DNA of 32,239 bases, taken from a virus. The position numbers and the translations under genes are program-made. The stretch lies in IMG/VR virus record IMGVR_UViG_3300005663_000143, positions 1 to 32,239 of that record; one strand, written 5' to 3'. The notes below the pieces were generated by a model, which ran no database searches, had not been told where the DNA came from, and saw only the letters and a list, made by a program, of their open reading frames with translations. Each line of letters opens with the position of its first letter. Positions within the stretch are counted from its first letter, which is position 1. Shown one piece after another: positions 18,860 to 26,384 of the stretch.

Positions 18860-21227
18860 TGACCTTTTTTGTAGTGCCTGCTCTTTATGCCGGGGGGATG
18901 ACGGGGAGATTCGGCCCTTCGTCCAAGGTGTCGGCCCAGTTGGTGCGCGCGTGGTTGTGGTGGGGGATAAGCCGGACGACCGGGACCAGTTGAACCTGAC
19001 CTGCTTCTCTGGCACCACCGGTCAGATTCTCGGGATGGCGTCCGAGCAGTCCGGGTTCGACATCGAGAACGCCTACGTCACGTTGGCCGTGAAGCACAAG
19101 CCGTCGGGCAAGAAGAAGCCGCTGAAGGTGCACAAGGATGTGTGTCAGAAGCTGCTTGAGGAAGAGATCGAGGTCGTGGATCCCGAGCTCATCGTGGCGC
19201 TCGGTGCCGTCGCCTGGAAGATGCTGACGACACATCCGTCGTCCGACAGGGCGCGTGGTTGCATCATGGAGTCTCGACCGGAGTTCGGGAACCGTCCTGT
19301 TCTCGCGACTCTCTCGCCCGGCACTTTCTTCCACAGCGGCGGCGAGTGGCCCGCCTTCGTGGCGGACCTGTCGAAGGCGCAGAGTTTTCTCGACGGGACC
19401 CTGACGGAGAAGGGCACGGAGCTCATCATCGCCCGGAGCGAGTACGAGGCTCTGGAGATCATCGCCCATCTCAGCCAGCAAGACGTGGTGGCGTACGACC
19501 TCGAGACCACGGGCGACTTCGTTGATGGCAAGATCATCTGCTTTTCCTTCTCAGACGAGCCCGGATGGGGCTACGTGATCCCGATGCACAGCTGCGGGAT
19601 GGTGCCGGTCCTGGAGGAGAACAAGCGGGTCGACGCGGCGCTTCGGGAGCTGTTTTTGGAGTCGGGCGTGCGGTGGGTTGACCACTTCGGTGCCCACGAC
19701 TGGAAGTACCTGATGCGTCGCTGGGACATCCCCGGCCCGGTCAACCGGCTCGCCTGCACGGGACTCATGCAGCACACCGTCGACGAAAACCTCCGGTTGG
19801 GTCTCGGGTATCTGGCCTCGCTCCACACCACGATGCCACCTTGGAAGACTAAGTTTGAGGTGGAGAAGAAGAAGCTGACGGGCGGTAGGGATTGCTCGTA
19901 CGGGGATCTGCCCGATGCTCTGCTGCAGCCCTACGCTGGCGAGGATGCCGACGGGACGCTTCGTCTGTACCGGCATTACGTGCCGGATCTGGAACGGCAA
20001 GGGCTTTGGAACTTCTTCACTGATCACGTGATGCCGACTGCGGATGTGTTCATCCAGATGGAGAACGCTGGCATGCCGATCGTCCGGGAGGCGATTCAGC
20101 GCCAGGACGTGGAGATGAACCTCCATCTGCAGAGGCTGAACGCTCAGATCCAAGAGGCGGTCGGACAGGAGTTCAATCCGCGCTCGCCCCAGCAGCTCGC
20201 AAGGGTGCTGTTCGAGGACATTGGGCTCACGCCGCTCAAGCGGACCGATTCCGGAGAGGCTTGGTCCACGGACGATGAGACGCTTTCGGCGCTGGAGGGG
20301 AAACATCCCGTGGTCGCGTTGATGCAGGACTACCGGACCGGCGAGACGGTGCGGAAGATGTACCTCGGGGACGGCCCCAAGGGAATTCAGCGCAACATCG
20401 CCTCGGATGGCAAGGTCCACAGTGATCTCTATCTGACCGGCACTCGGACCGGGCGAGCCGCATCGGCCCGACCGAACCTGATGAACCTCCCGAAGCGGGG
20501 CGGGATTCGGGAGGTGTTCGAGGCGCCGGAGGGGTGGAAGCTCCTGTCGGCTGACTTCTCCCAGGCGGAGGTTCGGTATGCCGCCTACGCTGCCGGCGAG
20601 CAGGCGATGATTGATGCGTTCGAGAACGACATTGATATCCACATCAAGACGGCCGCCCAGATGTACCGGATTCCGGTCGAGGAGGCCACGGACGAACAGC
20701 GCGATAGAGCCAAAGTGCTTAACTTTGGCATCTTCTACGGGATGGGTGTCAGCACGCTCGCCAAGAAGATTGGGTGCGAGGAGAGTGCCGCGGAGGGGCT
20801 GTTGCGGGACTACTGCAACGGCTATCCGGACCTGATGGCGTGGCTGCAGTTGCAGGTCGATACTGCGATCGAGACCGGGCAGGTCAAGAACGTGTTCGGC
20901 CGCATCCGCCACCTACCGCCGGCGTTCACCAACTCGGCCCGGTCCCACATTGAGCGCGAGGCCAAGAATTCTCCTGTGCAGGGCGGCGTCGCGGACGCGC
21001 TCTGGAAGGCACTCGTGCGGATCGCTCGCCGGTTGTTAGCCGGCGGGTACCGAGCCCACATCGTGCTGACTGTGCACGATGAAGTGTTGCTCCTGTGTCC
21101 GGATGAAGAGATTGAAGAGGTTTCCCAAATCGTCAAGGAGGAGATGGAGCGGCCGTTGCCGGTACTGAACTGTGTGCTCCCAACCGATATCGAGGTGCAT
21201 CAGCGATGGCAGAGCGAGAAGGATTAG
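18852..21227 (+). CDS. polA: Family A DNA polymerase fused to UDG-like domain
   Basis: The 791-residue replicative polymerase has three parts. Residues 1-175 resemble family 4/5 uracil-DNA glycosylase (SPO1 polymerase-type): CSACSLC (8-13), VVVVGDKPDD (34-43), DPELIVALGAVAWKML (110-125), and C98 and C137 as further cluster cysteines. The catalytic GExPG is GDKPD and the HP motif is changed (TLSPGTFF), so uracil removal may be lost. Residues about 190-370 hold a 3'-5' exonuclease (VAYDLETTG, D216 and E218). The polymerase part carries motif A ADFSQAEVR (near 566), motif B RDRAKVLNFGIFYG (near 616-629, with Phe rather than Tyr at the ribose-discriminating position) and motif C VLTVHDEVLL (near 740). 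Confidence 0.92.
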   Translation: MSDDLFCSACSLCRGDDGEIRPFVQGVGPVGARVVVVGDKPDDRDQLNLTCFSGTTGQILGMASEQSGFDIENAYVTLAVKHKPSGKKKPLKVHKDVCQKLLEEEIEVVDPELIVALGAVAWKMLTTHPSSDRARGCIMESRPEFGNRPVLATLSPGTFFHSGGEWPAFVADLSKAQSFLDGTLTEKGTELIIARSEYEALEIIAHLSQQDVVAYDLETTGDFVDGKIICFSFSDEPGWGYVIPMHSCGMVPVLEENKRVDAALRELFLESGVRWVDHFGAHDWKYLMRRWDIPGPVNRLACTGLMQHTVDENLRLGLGYLASLHTTMPPWKTKFEVEKKKLTGGRDCSYGDLPDALLQPYAGEDADGTLRLYRHYVPDLERQGLWNFFTDHVMPTADVFIQMENAGMPIVREAIQRQDVEMNLHLQRLNAQIQEAVGQEFNPRSPQQLARVLFEDIGLTPLKRTDSGEAWSTDDETLSALEGKHPVVALMQDYRTGETVRKMYLGDGPKGIQRNIASDGKVHSDLYLTGTRTGRAASARPNLMNLPKRGGIREVFEAPEGWKLLSADFSQAEVRYAAYAAGEQAMIDAFENDIDIHIKTAAQMYRIPVEEATDEQRDRAKVLNFGIFYGMGVSTLAKKIGCEESAAEGLLRDYCNGYPDLMAWLQLQVDTAIETGQVKNVFGRIRHLPPAFTNSARSHIEREAKNSPVQGGVADALWKALVRIARRLLAGGYRAHIVLTVHDEVLLLCPDEEIEEVSQIVKEEMERPLPVLNCVLPTDIEVHQRWQSEKD

Positions 21228-21724
21228 TGGCCCCGGCCCGCCGTCCGGTCGAGGAGACAATGAATATCGTCGACTGGGGGAAGTTCGAGGTTGAGTTGTT
21301 CGACATCGACTCCGAGAACATCGGGGAGGAGCTGCAGAAGCAGCCGGCGCTTTTGGCGTTCTGGTCCGTACGACTCGCGGATGCCGAGACGTTGCTGCAG
21401 GAATCGAAGTATGCCTTGGAACAGGCCGAAGCTGTCGCATGGGTGCGGGTGAAGGCCAAGTTGCGAAGGGAGGAGCTGGACGAACAGAGGGGCCGTGTGA
21501 CCGAAGCGGACGTGAAGGCCGAAGTGGCCCAGGATCCCGAGGTCCGTAGTGCCCAGGAAGCCCTAATGCAGGACGAGTATCGCCAGCGCCAGTATCGAGC
21601 TGTGGTTCGTGCTCTCGACCAGAAGGGAATCATGATGTGTTCCCGGATCAAGCTGTTGATCGCCGAGCTCGAAGCCACGATGCAGAAGCGTCGGTTGAGT
21701 AACGTACAACCCAAACAACACTGA
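21206..21724 (+). CDS. Putative UvsY-like recombination mediator
   Basis: The 172-residue, mostly helical protein starts inside the polymerase 3' end; a second ATG at 21260, with GAGGAG close by, is also possible. Its layout follows T4 UvsY: an early stretch of alternating helices (LLAFWSVRLADAETLLQESKYALEQAEA), VTEADVKAEVAQDPEV in the middle, and a C-terminal RQRQYRAVVRALDQKGIMMCSRIKLLIAELEA that resembles the UvsY ending. UvsY loads the UvsX recombinase onto gp32-coated single strands. It lies directly before the gp32-like and UvsX-like genes, as expected for this job. Similarity is by pattern and context only. Confidence 0.55.
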   Translation: MAEREGLVAPARRPVEETMNIVDWGKFEVELFDIDSENIGEELQKQPALLAFWSVRLADAETLLQESKYALEQAEAVAWVRVKAKLRREELDEQRGRVTEADVKAEVAQDPEVRSAQEALMQDEYRQRQYRAVVRALDQKGIMMCSRIKLLIAELEATMQKRRLSNVQPKQH

Positions 21725-21738
21725 CTGAGGGGAAGGAA
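21723..21738 (+). promoter_or_regulatory. Linear TGAGGG leader element, copy 5
   Basis: GACTGAGGGGAAGGAA begins at the stop codon of the previous gene and lies 6 bases before the ATG of the ssDNA-binding protein at 21745. A copy located 14 kb away from the early cluster shows that the element is not limited to the integration region. Confidence 0.65.
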
Positions 21739-21744
21739 CCCAGT

Positions 21745-22563
21745 ATGGCTTATTTCAAGTCTGACATGGACGGGCTCGCCAAGGAGCGCGAGTTTCTCGA
21801 TGACCGCATGAAGCGGGCGCCGTATCCGCGGATCAAGTTGGAGATCGGCTTCACCACCGTACGGATCCTGCCGGCCTACGACGAGTCGGGCCGGTGGTAC
21901 TACCGTTACGGGATGCACTTCGGGCTGCCGATCGACAACGTTCGGAAGACCTGGCCGTGCATCGCGGCGACCGACGTGCCCGAGACCTGCATGTTCTGTG
22001 AGTGCTCGGCCGACTACCGTAACAAGGCTCCGGAGCTCTACAGCCAGTTCAAGGCCAAGACTCGCACGCTCTTCAACGCGTACGTGGTCGGCGACGAGGC
22101 TGCCGGGTGCAAGGTGCTGGAGTGCGGCCCGTCGATCTCGCGCGACATCATCGATCTCGCGGAGCGTGAGAGCGATCCGACGGACCCGGAAGACGGGTTC
22201 GCTTTCATCATCGAGAAGCGTTCGACCGGACCCAATGCTCGTGACATCGAGTACAAGGTCTCGGCCGAGCGCAAAAACACGCCCATCCCGGAGGCCGCGT
22301 GGGACACGCTGGACAACCTCCACCCGCTCGCCGAGCTGATCGAGTACCCCACGTACGAGGAGCAGCTCGCGATCCTGGAGGGCAACGCCGAGGCGCAGGT
22401 TCCGGATGACCGCCAGTTGGTGGAGGCACCGGAGACTCGTCAGATCCGTGGTGCCGCCGACGAGGCGCCTCCGGCCCGCGAGGAAGCTTCGGCGGAGACC
22501 AAGGAGTCCGTCGAGGATACCCGCAAGCGGCTGCGCGAGCGGCTGCGCGGTTCCCGGAGCTAA
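21745..22563 (+). CDS. gp32-like single-stranded DNA-binding protein
   Basis: The 272-residue protein has the features of T4 gp32-type SSB: KLEIGFTTVRILPAYDESGRWYY (31-53) with the basic and aromatic OB-fold entry, YGMHFGLPI, and a zinc-type set in PCIAATDVPETCMFCEC (C72, C82, C85, C87). It would coat single-stranded DNA in replication and recombination. Residues about 210-255 are acidic, but the end (RKRLRERLRGSRS) is basic, unlike the acidic tail of gp32, which binds partner proteins. Having its own leader element fits a protein needed in large amounts. It lies between UvsY-like and UvsX-like genes. Confidence 0.75.
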   Translation: MAYFKSDMDGLAKEREFLDDRMKRAPYPRIKLEIGFTTVRILPAYDESGRWYYRYGMHFGLPIDNVRKTWPCIAATDVPETCMFCECSADYRNKAPELYSQFKAKTRTLFNAYVVGDEAAGCKVLECGPSISRDIIDLAERESDPTDPEDGFAFIIEKRSTGPNARDIEYKVSAERKNTPIPEAAWDTLDNLHPLAELIEYPTYEEQLAILEGNAEAQVPDDRQLVEAPETRQIRGAADEAPPAREEASAETKESVEDTRKRLRERLRGSRS

Positions 22564-22565
22564 CC

Positions 22566-23579
22566 ATGGCGAAGCGCCAAGCAGCACGGGCGCTTCTCGA
22601 TTGTCTCATCCAGGCCGGTACCAAGAAGTACGGGACAGAGCGAGTCGGTCTTCTGTCGGACCGACTCGCCCCCGGCTTCCTGTCTAGTCAGATCCTGACG
22701 CTGGATGACCTGATCGGGAAACCCGGTATACCGATGGGCCGCATCACCGAACTGGTGGGCGGCTACTCGACTGCCAAGTCCATGGTGGGGAACCATCTTC
22801 TCGTCGAGGCTCAGCGGCAAGGCGGTATGGCGATCCTGCTCGACACCGAGCGTGCGTACGATGCGGCTTGGTTCGAGGCCTTCGGCGGCGACGTTGAAAA
22901 TCTGGTCGATTATAACCCCGAGACGATCGAGGAGTGTTTCGAGATGATCGACGATGTCACGAAGGCGTTGATCGATTTCGACAAGCCTTCCGTGATTGTC
23001 ATCGATTCTGTGTCGGCTCTCCAGACCGCACGTGAGCGCGACGAAGGAGTGAAAACGCCTGGCGAGCACGCTCGCATCTTGGCGCAGGAGTTTCGCCGCC
23101 TGATGGGGCGGATCTCCAGGATGCCTGTCGCGCTCGTTCTCATGTCGCAGAAGAAGGACACGATCGGACAGTTCGGTGGCGCCTTCGGAACCATTGGTGG
23201 CCACGCCATCGAATTTCACGCGGCTGTCCGGCTGGACATGCGCCGTATCGGCTTCATCAGGACCGGCAAGGACAAGACCCCCATCGGGTTCAATGTCCAG
23301 ATCACCCTTGCGAAGTCGAAGGTCGGCGGAAGTCGTCCGTTCCAGAAGATCGTGGTGCCGTTCTTCTTCGACCGTGGTGCGGACAAGCTGCAATGCGCTC
23401 TACCGCTAGCCCTGCAGTACGGGATGGTCGAGCGGGCCAGCAAGGGGCGTGTCAAGTTCCCTGGCGCCGAGAAGTCGTTCTACGACACCAAGTTCGCGGA
23501 GCACTTCACGGACGAGATGTATGAGGAACTACGGGCTCGTGTCTTCGACCCGGAGGGCGCGGATGATTCGAGCGGGTAA
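22566..23579 (+). CDS. RecA/UvsX-type recombinase
   Basis: The 337-residue recombinase forms ATP-bound filaments for strand invasion. Walker A is GGYSTAKS (65-72): the Gly normally before the Lys is Ala70. AILLDTERAYD (89-99) contains E95, the activating glutamate. VIVIDSVSAL (143-152) is Walker B with D147. VALVLMSQKKDT and GGHAIEFHAAVRLDMRR are typical RecA L1/L2-region motifs. A C-terminal part (about 275-337) replaces the bacterial C-terminal domain. The ATG at 22566 follows CCCGGAGCTAACC. It is the central enzyme of the phage recombination-dependent replication set. Confidence 0.88.
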   Translation: MAKRQAARALLDCLIQAGTKKYGTERVGLLSDRLAPGFLSSQILTLDDLIGKPGIPMGRITELVGGYSTAKSMVGNHLLVEAQRQGGMAILLDTERAYDAAWFEAFGGDVENLVDYNPETIEECFEMIDDVTKALIDFDKPSVIVIDSVSALQTARERDEGVKTPGEHARILAQEFRRLMGRISRMPVALVLMSQKKDTIGQFGGAFGTIGGHAIEFHAAVRLDMRRIGFIRTGKDKTPIGFNVQITLAKSKVGGSRPFQKIVVPFFFDRGADKLQCALPLALQYGMVERASKGRVKFPGAEKSFYDTKFAEHFTDEMYEELRARVFDPEGADDSSG

Positions 23580-23868
23580 GCGCTACGCGCAGTCCCGGCG
23601 TAGCGAGGACATCACGCAGGTGTTCCGTCGGTTGGGTCTCAGCACTCAGCCGGGGGAGCTCAAGCTCTATCTGGCTGTACTGAAGCGCGCGGTCAATGAC
23701 TTGGACCATCCGAAGGCGAAGGTTCGCGCGGATGCCGAGTCTTTTTTGTTCAATCCCGAGGACCTCGGGCTGGAAAACATTTGCGAGATGCTCGACCTCC
23801 GGGTCGGGTATGCCCGCAACCTGATCCGGCTCCAGGTCGCTCGAGCGAAGAAGGAGGAAGCAGCATGA
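23563..23868 (+). CDS. Small HTH-like hypothetical protein
   Basis: The 101-residue product starts at ATG 23563 with GGAGG six bases upstream and overlaps the recombinase gene by 17 bases. It is helical throughout. The C-terminal half (AESFLFNPEDLGLENICEMLDLRVGYARNLIRLQ) reads like a HTH in which the last helix would lie in the DNA groove. It may be a regulator or a replication accessory. Its stop overlaps the next start by ATGA. No specific family recognised. Confidence 0.6.
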   Translation: MIRAGKRYAQSRRSEDITQVFRRLGLSTQPGELKLYLAVLKRAVNDLDHPKAKVRADAESFLFNPEDLGLENICEMLDLRVGYARNLIRLQVARAKKEEAA

Positions 23869-24590
23869 CTACTCAGGATGTTGATGACGTGCTGATGGGG
23901 AGTCGGGTTGTTCGTTGGACGATTGCCGGGGTGGTGGCTGTGTCGTTGTTTATCAGTTCTGTGGTCAATATTCGGCAGTCCGATCAGCTCGCGACGCTCA
24001 CGGAAGAGCTGGCAGCTGTACGCCAGCAGGCTGCAGCAACTCAGGCGGCCGTGAAGGTGGATCAGCAGTACCTCGCGGTGGTTGACGTTCTGGTGGCCAA
24101 GGCATCGGACCACTTGACGCTCCAGCAGATCCCCGAGATCGCCTCCATGGTGGTTGAGCTCGCAACTCTCTACAGGGCCGACGGGCTCACCTCGAGTCTC
24201 GTGCTGGCCGTGATGGAGCGAGAGTCGAACTTCCGCCCGGACGCGGTGAGCGGTCGGGGAGCTGTTGGGATCATGCAGGTGATTCATGAAACCGCGGAAC
24301 CCCACCTGGTGGCGCTCGGTGAGACCTGGAGCGTCGAGCTGATGCAGCGGCCGGATGTGAACATCGGGGTTGGGGTGATGGAGTTGATGCGACTCCACAG
24401 GATCTACATGGCAGAGGGGTTGGAGGGCCGCGACGAGTGGCACCTCACCCTCACGAGCTATTTCTGGGGCCCAACCAACACCCGGCGGCTACTCGAGTCG
24501 AAGGGCGAAAAGATCCGGGTCCCGAGCCTGGAGTACAGCGTCGGCGTGCGCGGGCTCCAGAACGACATCAGGAACAGGGGGGTGGAGTGA
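23865..24590 (+). CDS. Membrane-anchored lytic transglycosylase
   Basis: The 241-residue protein has one membrane segment near residues 17-36 (RWTIAGVVAVSLFISSVVNI), then a coiled coil (40-63), then a goose-lysozyme/SLT-type domain: MERESNFRPDAVSGRGAVGIMQVIHE (117-142), with E120 as catalytic acid and GIMQV. It would cut peptidoglycan glycan strands from the outer face of the membrane. Being N-terminally anchored and in the replication region rather than next to lysis or tail genes, its role is not clear: timed lysis, superinfection exclusion or spanning-complex assembly. ATGA overlap with the previous gene; TGATG overlap with the next. Confidence 0.75.
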   Translation: MTTQDVDDVLMGSRVVRWTIAGVVAVSLFISSVVNIRQSDQLATLTEELAAVRQQAAATQAAVKVDQQYLAVVDVLVAKASDHLTLQQIPEIASMVVELATLYRADGLTSSLVLAVMERESNFRPDAVSGRGAVGIMQVIHETAEPHLVALGETWSVELMQRPDVNIGVGVMELMRLHRIYMAEGLEGRDEWHLTLTSYFWGPTNTRRLLESKGEKIRVPSLEYSVGVRGLQNDIRNRGVE

Positions 24591-25588
24591 TGGCTTATAC
24601 GCACAGGGCGCCTCCGTCGCTGGACGGGAAGCACGTTCTTGTGACCGGGGGCGGGGGCTTCATCGGCTCGCGATTGGTTGAGCTCCTTCTTGCTCGCCGC
24701 TCCCCCGCGTCACTGACGGTGGTCGACAAGTTCACTTACGCCGGCGACAGGGAGAACCTTAGTGACGTGCGGGATCAGATCATCCTGAAGGAACTGGATG
24801 TGTGCGACGAGGCCATCGGCTTCAGCGTGAAGCGACCCGATGTGATCTTTCACCTCGCGGCCGAGACCCATGTGGACCGCTCCATCGAGAATGGTCTCCC
24901 GTTCGCCCAGGTGGATTTCTACGGGACCGCGGTCATGCTCGAGTGGGCCCGCCAGTGGGGTTCACGGTTCGTCTTTGTGTCGACCGACGAGGTCTACGGC
25001 GACATGCAGACGCGCGCGATAGATGTCGCTACGGAGGACACCGCGCTGGCCCCGACCAACCCGTACAGCGCCGCAAAGGCGGGCGCGGACTTCTTGGTTC
25101 AGGCGTACCACCGAACCCATGGTCTGGACACGGTAATCCTACGCCCGGCAAACCAGTACGGGCCGCGGCAGTACCCGGAGAAGCTGTTCCCCCGCTTCGT
25201 GTATCTCGCGATGTCGGGACAGAACCTCACCGTGCACGGTGACGGATCTCAGCTCCGCGAGTTCACCCACGTGAGCGACGGGGCCATGGGGATCCTGCTT
25301 GCCGGCGAGCGAGGTGCCAGCGGATCCATTTTCAACATTGCATCCGAGGAGTACATGACCGTCAGTGAAGTTGCGTTGGCGGTCCTGCACCACTTCGGGT
25401 TGGAGGAGACCAAGATCACCTACGTCGAGGACCGGCCGGGCGGTGACGCGCGTTACAGCATTTCTTCGGAGCGCGCTCGGATGGAACTGGCGTGGGCGCC
25501 GAGGATCCCCCTCGATCGTGGTGTGTCTCACACGATCGGTTACTACGCCGGCAAGTGGACCGGAGAATTACCCGAGGTGGCGGCATGA
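24590..25588 (+). CDS. rmlB: dTDP-glucose 4,6-dehydratase-like (RmlB) enzyme
   Basis: The 332-residue short-chain dehydrogenase/reductase has VTGGGGFIGS (18-27, NAD-binding), HLAAETHVDRSIE (88-100), STDEVYGD (131-138) with the dehydratase-specific D133 and E134 after T132, and YSAAK (159-163) with catalytic Tyr and Lys. This order is that of RmlB, which makes dTDP-4-keto-6-deoxyglucose, the first committed step to L-rhamnose and other deoxysugars. The next gene is an RmlC-like cupin with ATGA overlap, so the two work as a pair. RmlA and RmlD are not in this window; the host can supply them. Confidence 0.87.
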   Translation: MAYTHRAPPSLDGKHVLVTGGGGFIGSRLVELLLARRSPASLTVVDKFTYAGDRENLSDVRDQIILKELDVCDEAIGFSVKRPDVIFHLAAETHVDRSIENGLPFAQVDFYGTAVMLEWARQWGSRFVFVSTDEVYGDMQTRAIDVATEDTALAPTNPYSAAKAGADFLVQAYHRTHGLDTVILRPANQYGPRQYPEKLFPRFVYLAMSGQNLTVHGDGSQLREFTHVSDGAMGILLAGERGASGSIFNIASEEYMTVSEVALAVLHHFGLEETKITYVEDRPGGDARYSISSERARMELAWAPRIPLDRGVSHTIGYYAGKWTGELPEVAA

Positions 25589-26067
25589 GTCTGGTCGGAG
25601 AGTGCCTGCCGGGAGTGAAGCTGCAACCCGTGAAAAGGAACGCTGACGACCGGGGGTTTCTAACCGAGATCCTTCGGGCGGATGATCGTGACTTTCGTCA
25701 GTTCGGGCAAGCCTACATCACCCATTGTCATTTTGGTGCTGTGAAGGCCTGGCACGAGCACGCAATCCAGACCGACTGCTTCTTTTGCGTGCAGGGCACG
25801 ATGAAGGTCGGACTTGTCGATCTGCGGCGCGGTCTCGCCGAGAACTCGTATATGAGTTGGGCCTACGCCATCTTGGGCGAAAAGGGTTCGGACGCACGGC
25901 TCTGGATCCCGCCCGGAGTCGCCCACGGTTTCACACCGTTGTCACGCGACGGGGCCACGATCCTCAACCTGCCGTCGCACCCGTACGACCGGGAGAATCC
26001 CGATGAGCTTCGCCACCAGTGGGACGAGTTCACGGGGCCGGAGTTCTGGGAGACGGAGAACCGATGA
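25585..26067 (+). CDS. rmlC: RmlC-like sugar 3,5-epimerase (cupin)
   Basis: The 160-residue cupin follows RmlB, whose keto-sugar product is the substrate of RmlC. DDRGFLTEI (21-29), KAWHEHAIQTDCFFCVQGTMKVGLVDLR (54-81) and IPPGVAHGFTPLS (108-120) match the RmlC pattern, with H57 near the position of the catalytic base and H114 in the AHGF motif. It may epimerise at C3 and C5 or at C3 only, giving rhamnose or another 6-deoxysugar. Residues 125-160 are a charged tail. Exact product is uncertain. Confidence 0.72.
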   Translation: MSLVGECLPGVKLQPVKRNADDRGFLTEILRADDRDFRQFGQAYITHCHFGAVKAWHEHAIQTDCFFCVQGTMKVGLVDLRRGLAENSYMSWAYAILGEKGSDARLWIPPGVAHGFTPLSRDGATILNLPSHPYDRENPDELRHQWDEFTGPEFWETENR

Positions 26068-26354
26068 CACGATTCGACGAGTTTGAGGAGCGCTTCCACG
26101 CGATGTCGGACCCGACATGTCGTGTGGAGGGGGACCACGGGATGCCGAATGTTGTCGACGAGGCGTTCGCCGAATTCCAGGTGGATCTCCTGACGATGCT
26201 GGAGAACGGCGAAGTGGGCGCGCTCCACATCACCGCGATGGGGATGGCGCTGGCGGTGAAGGGGTTGACCGCGATGGAATTCTGCCCGGCCTGTGAGATC
26301 GGCCACTGGGTGGACAACATTCACGAATCTGTTGGGTGCGCAAACGAGCAATAG
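26064..26354 (+). CDS. Hypothetical protein with Cys motif
   Basis: The 96-residue product starts MTRFDEFEERFHAMSDPTCRVEG, is acidic and helical in the middle, and ends FCPACEIGHWVDNIHESVGC, a CxxC-x-H-type group that may bind zinc. Its ATG overlaps the RmlC-like stop. A leader element follows its stop codon, so it is the last gene of this unit. No family recognised. Confidence 0.55.
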   Translation: MTRFDEFEERFHAMSDPTCRVEGDHGMPNVVDEAFAEFQVDLLTMLENGEVGALHITAMGMALAVKGLTAMEFCPACEIGHWVDNIHESVGCANEQ

Positions 26355-26358
26355 CCTA

Positions 26359-26376
26359 CCGACTGAGGGGAAGGAG
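26359..26376 (+). promoter_or_regulatory. Linear TGAGGG leader element, copy 6
   Basis: CCGACTGAGGGGAAGGAG lies eight bases before the ATG at 26385, after CTA as in the first copy (CTACCGACTGAGGGG). It opens a new translation unit after the sugar genes. Confidence 0.7.
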
Positions 26377-26384
26377 CGAGGCAG

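Noticed and set aside
19551-20912. Long minus-strand frame opposite the DNA polymerase
   Set aside because: It mirrors the exonuclease and polymerase domains; the plus frame has every catalytic motif.
21133-22587. 484-codon minus-strand frame across the UvsY-like and SSB genes
   Set aside because: Low-complexity Ser/Arg-rich product and no start signal; it spans two coupled plus-strand genes.
2304-26376. Leader elements as L5-type repressor stoperators or as sigma-70 promoters
   Set aside because: Stoperators are 13-bp sites spread in both directions and not tied to ribosome sites. No shared -10 or -35 words precede these copies. Their fixed place before start codons points to RNA.
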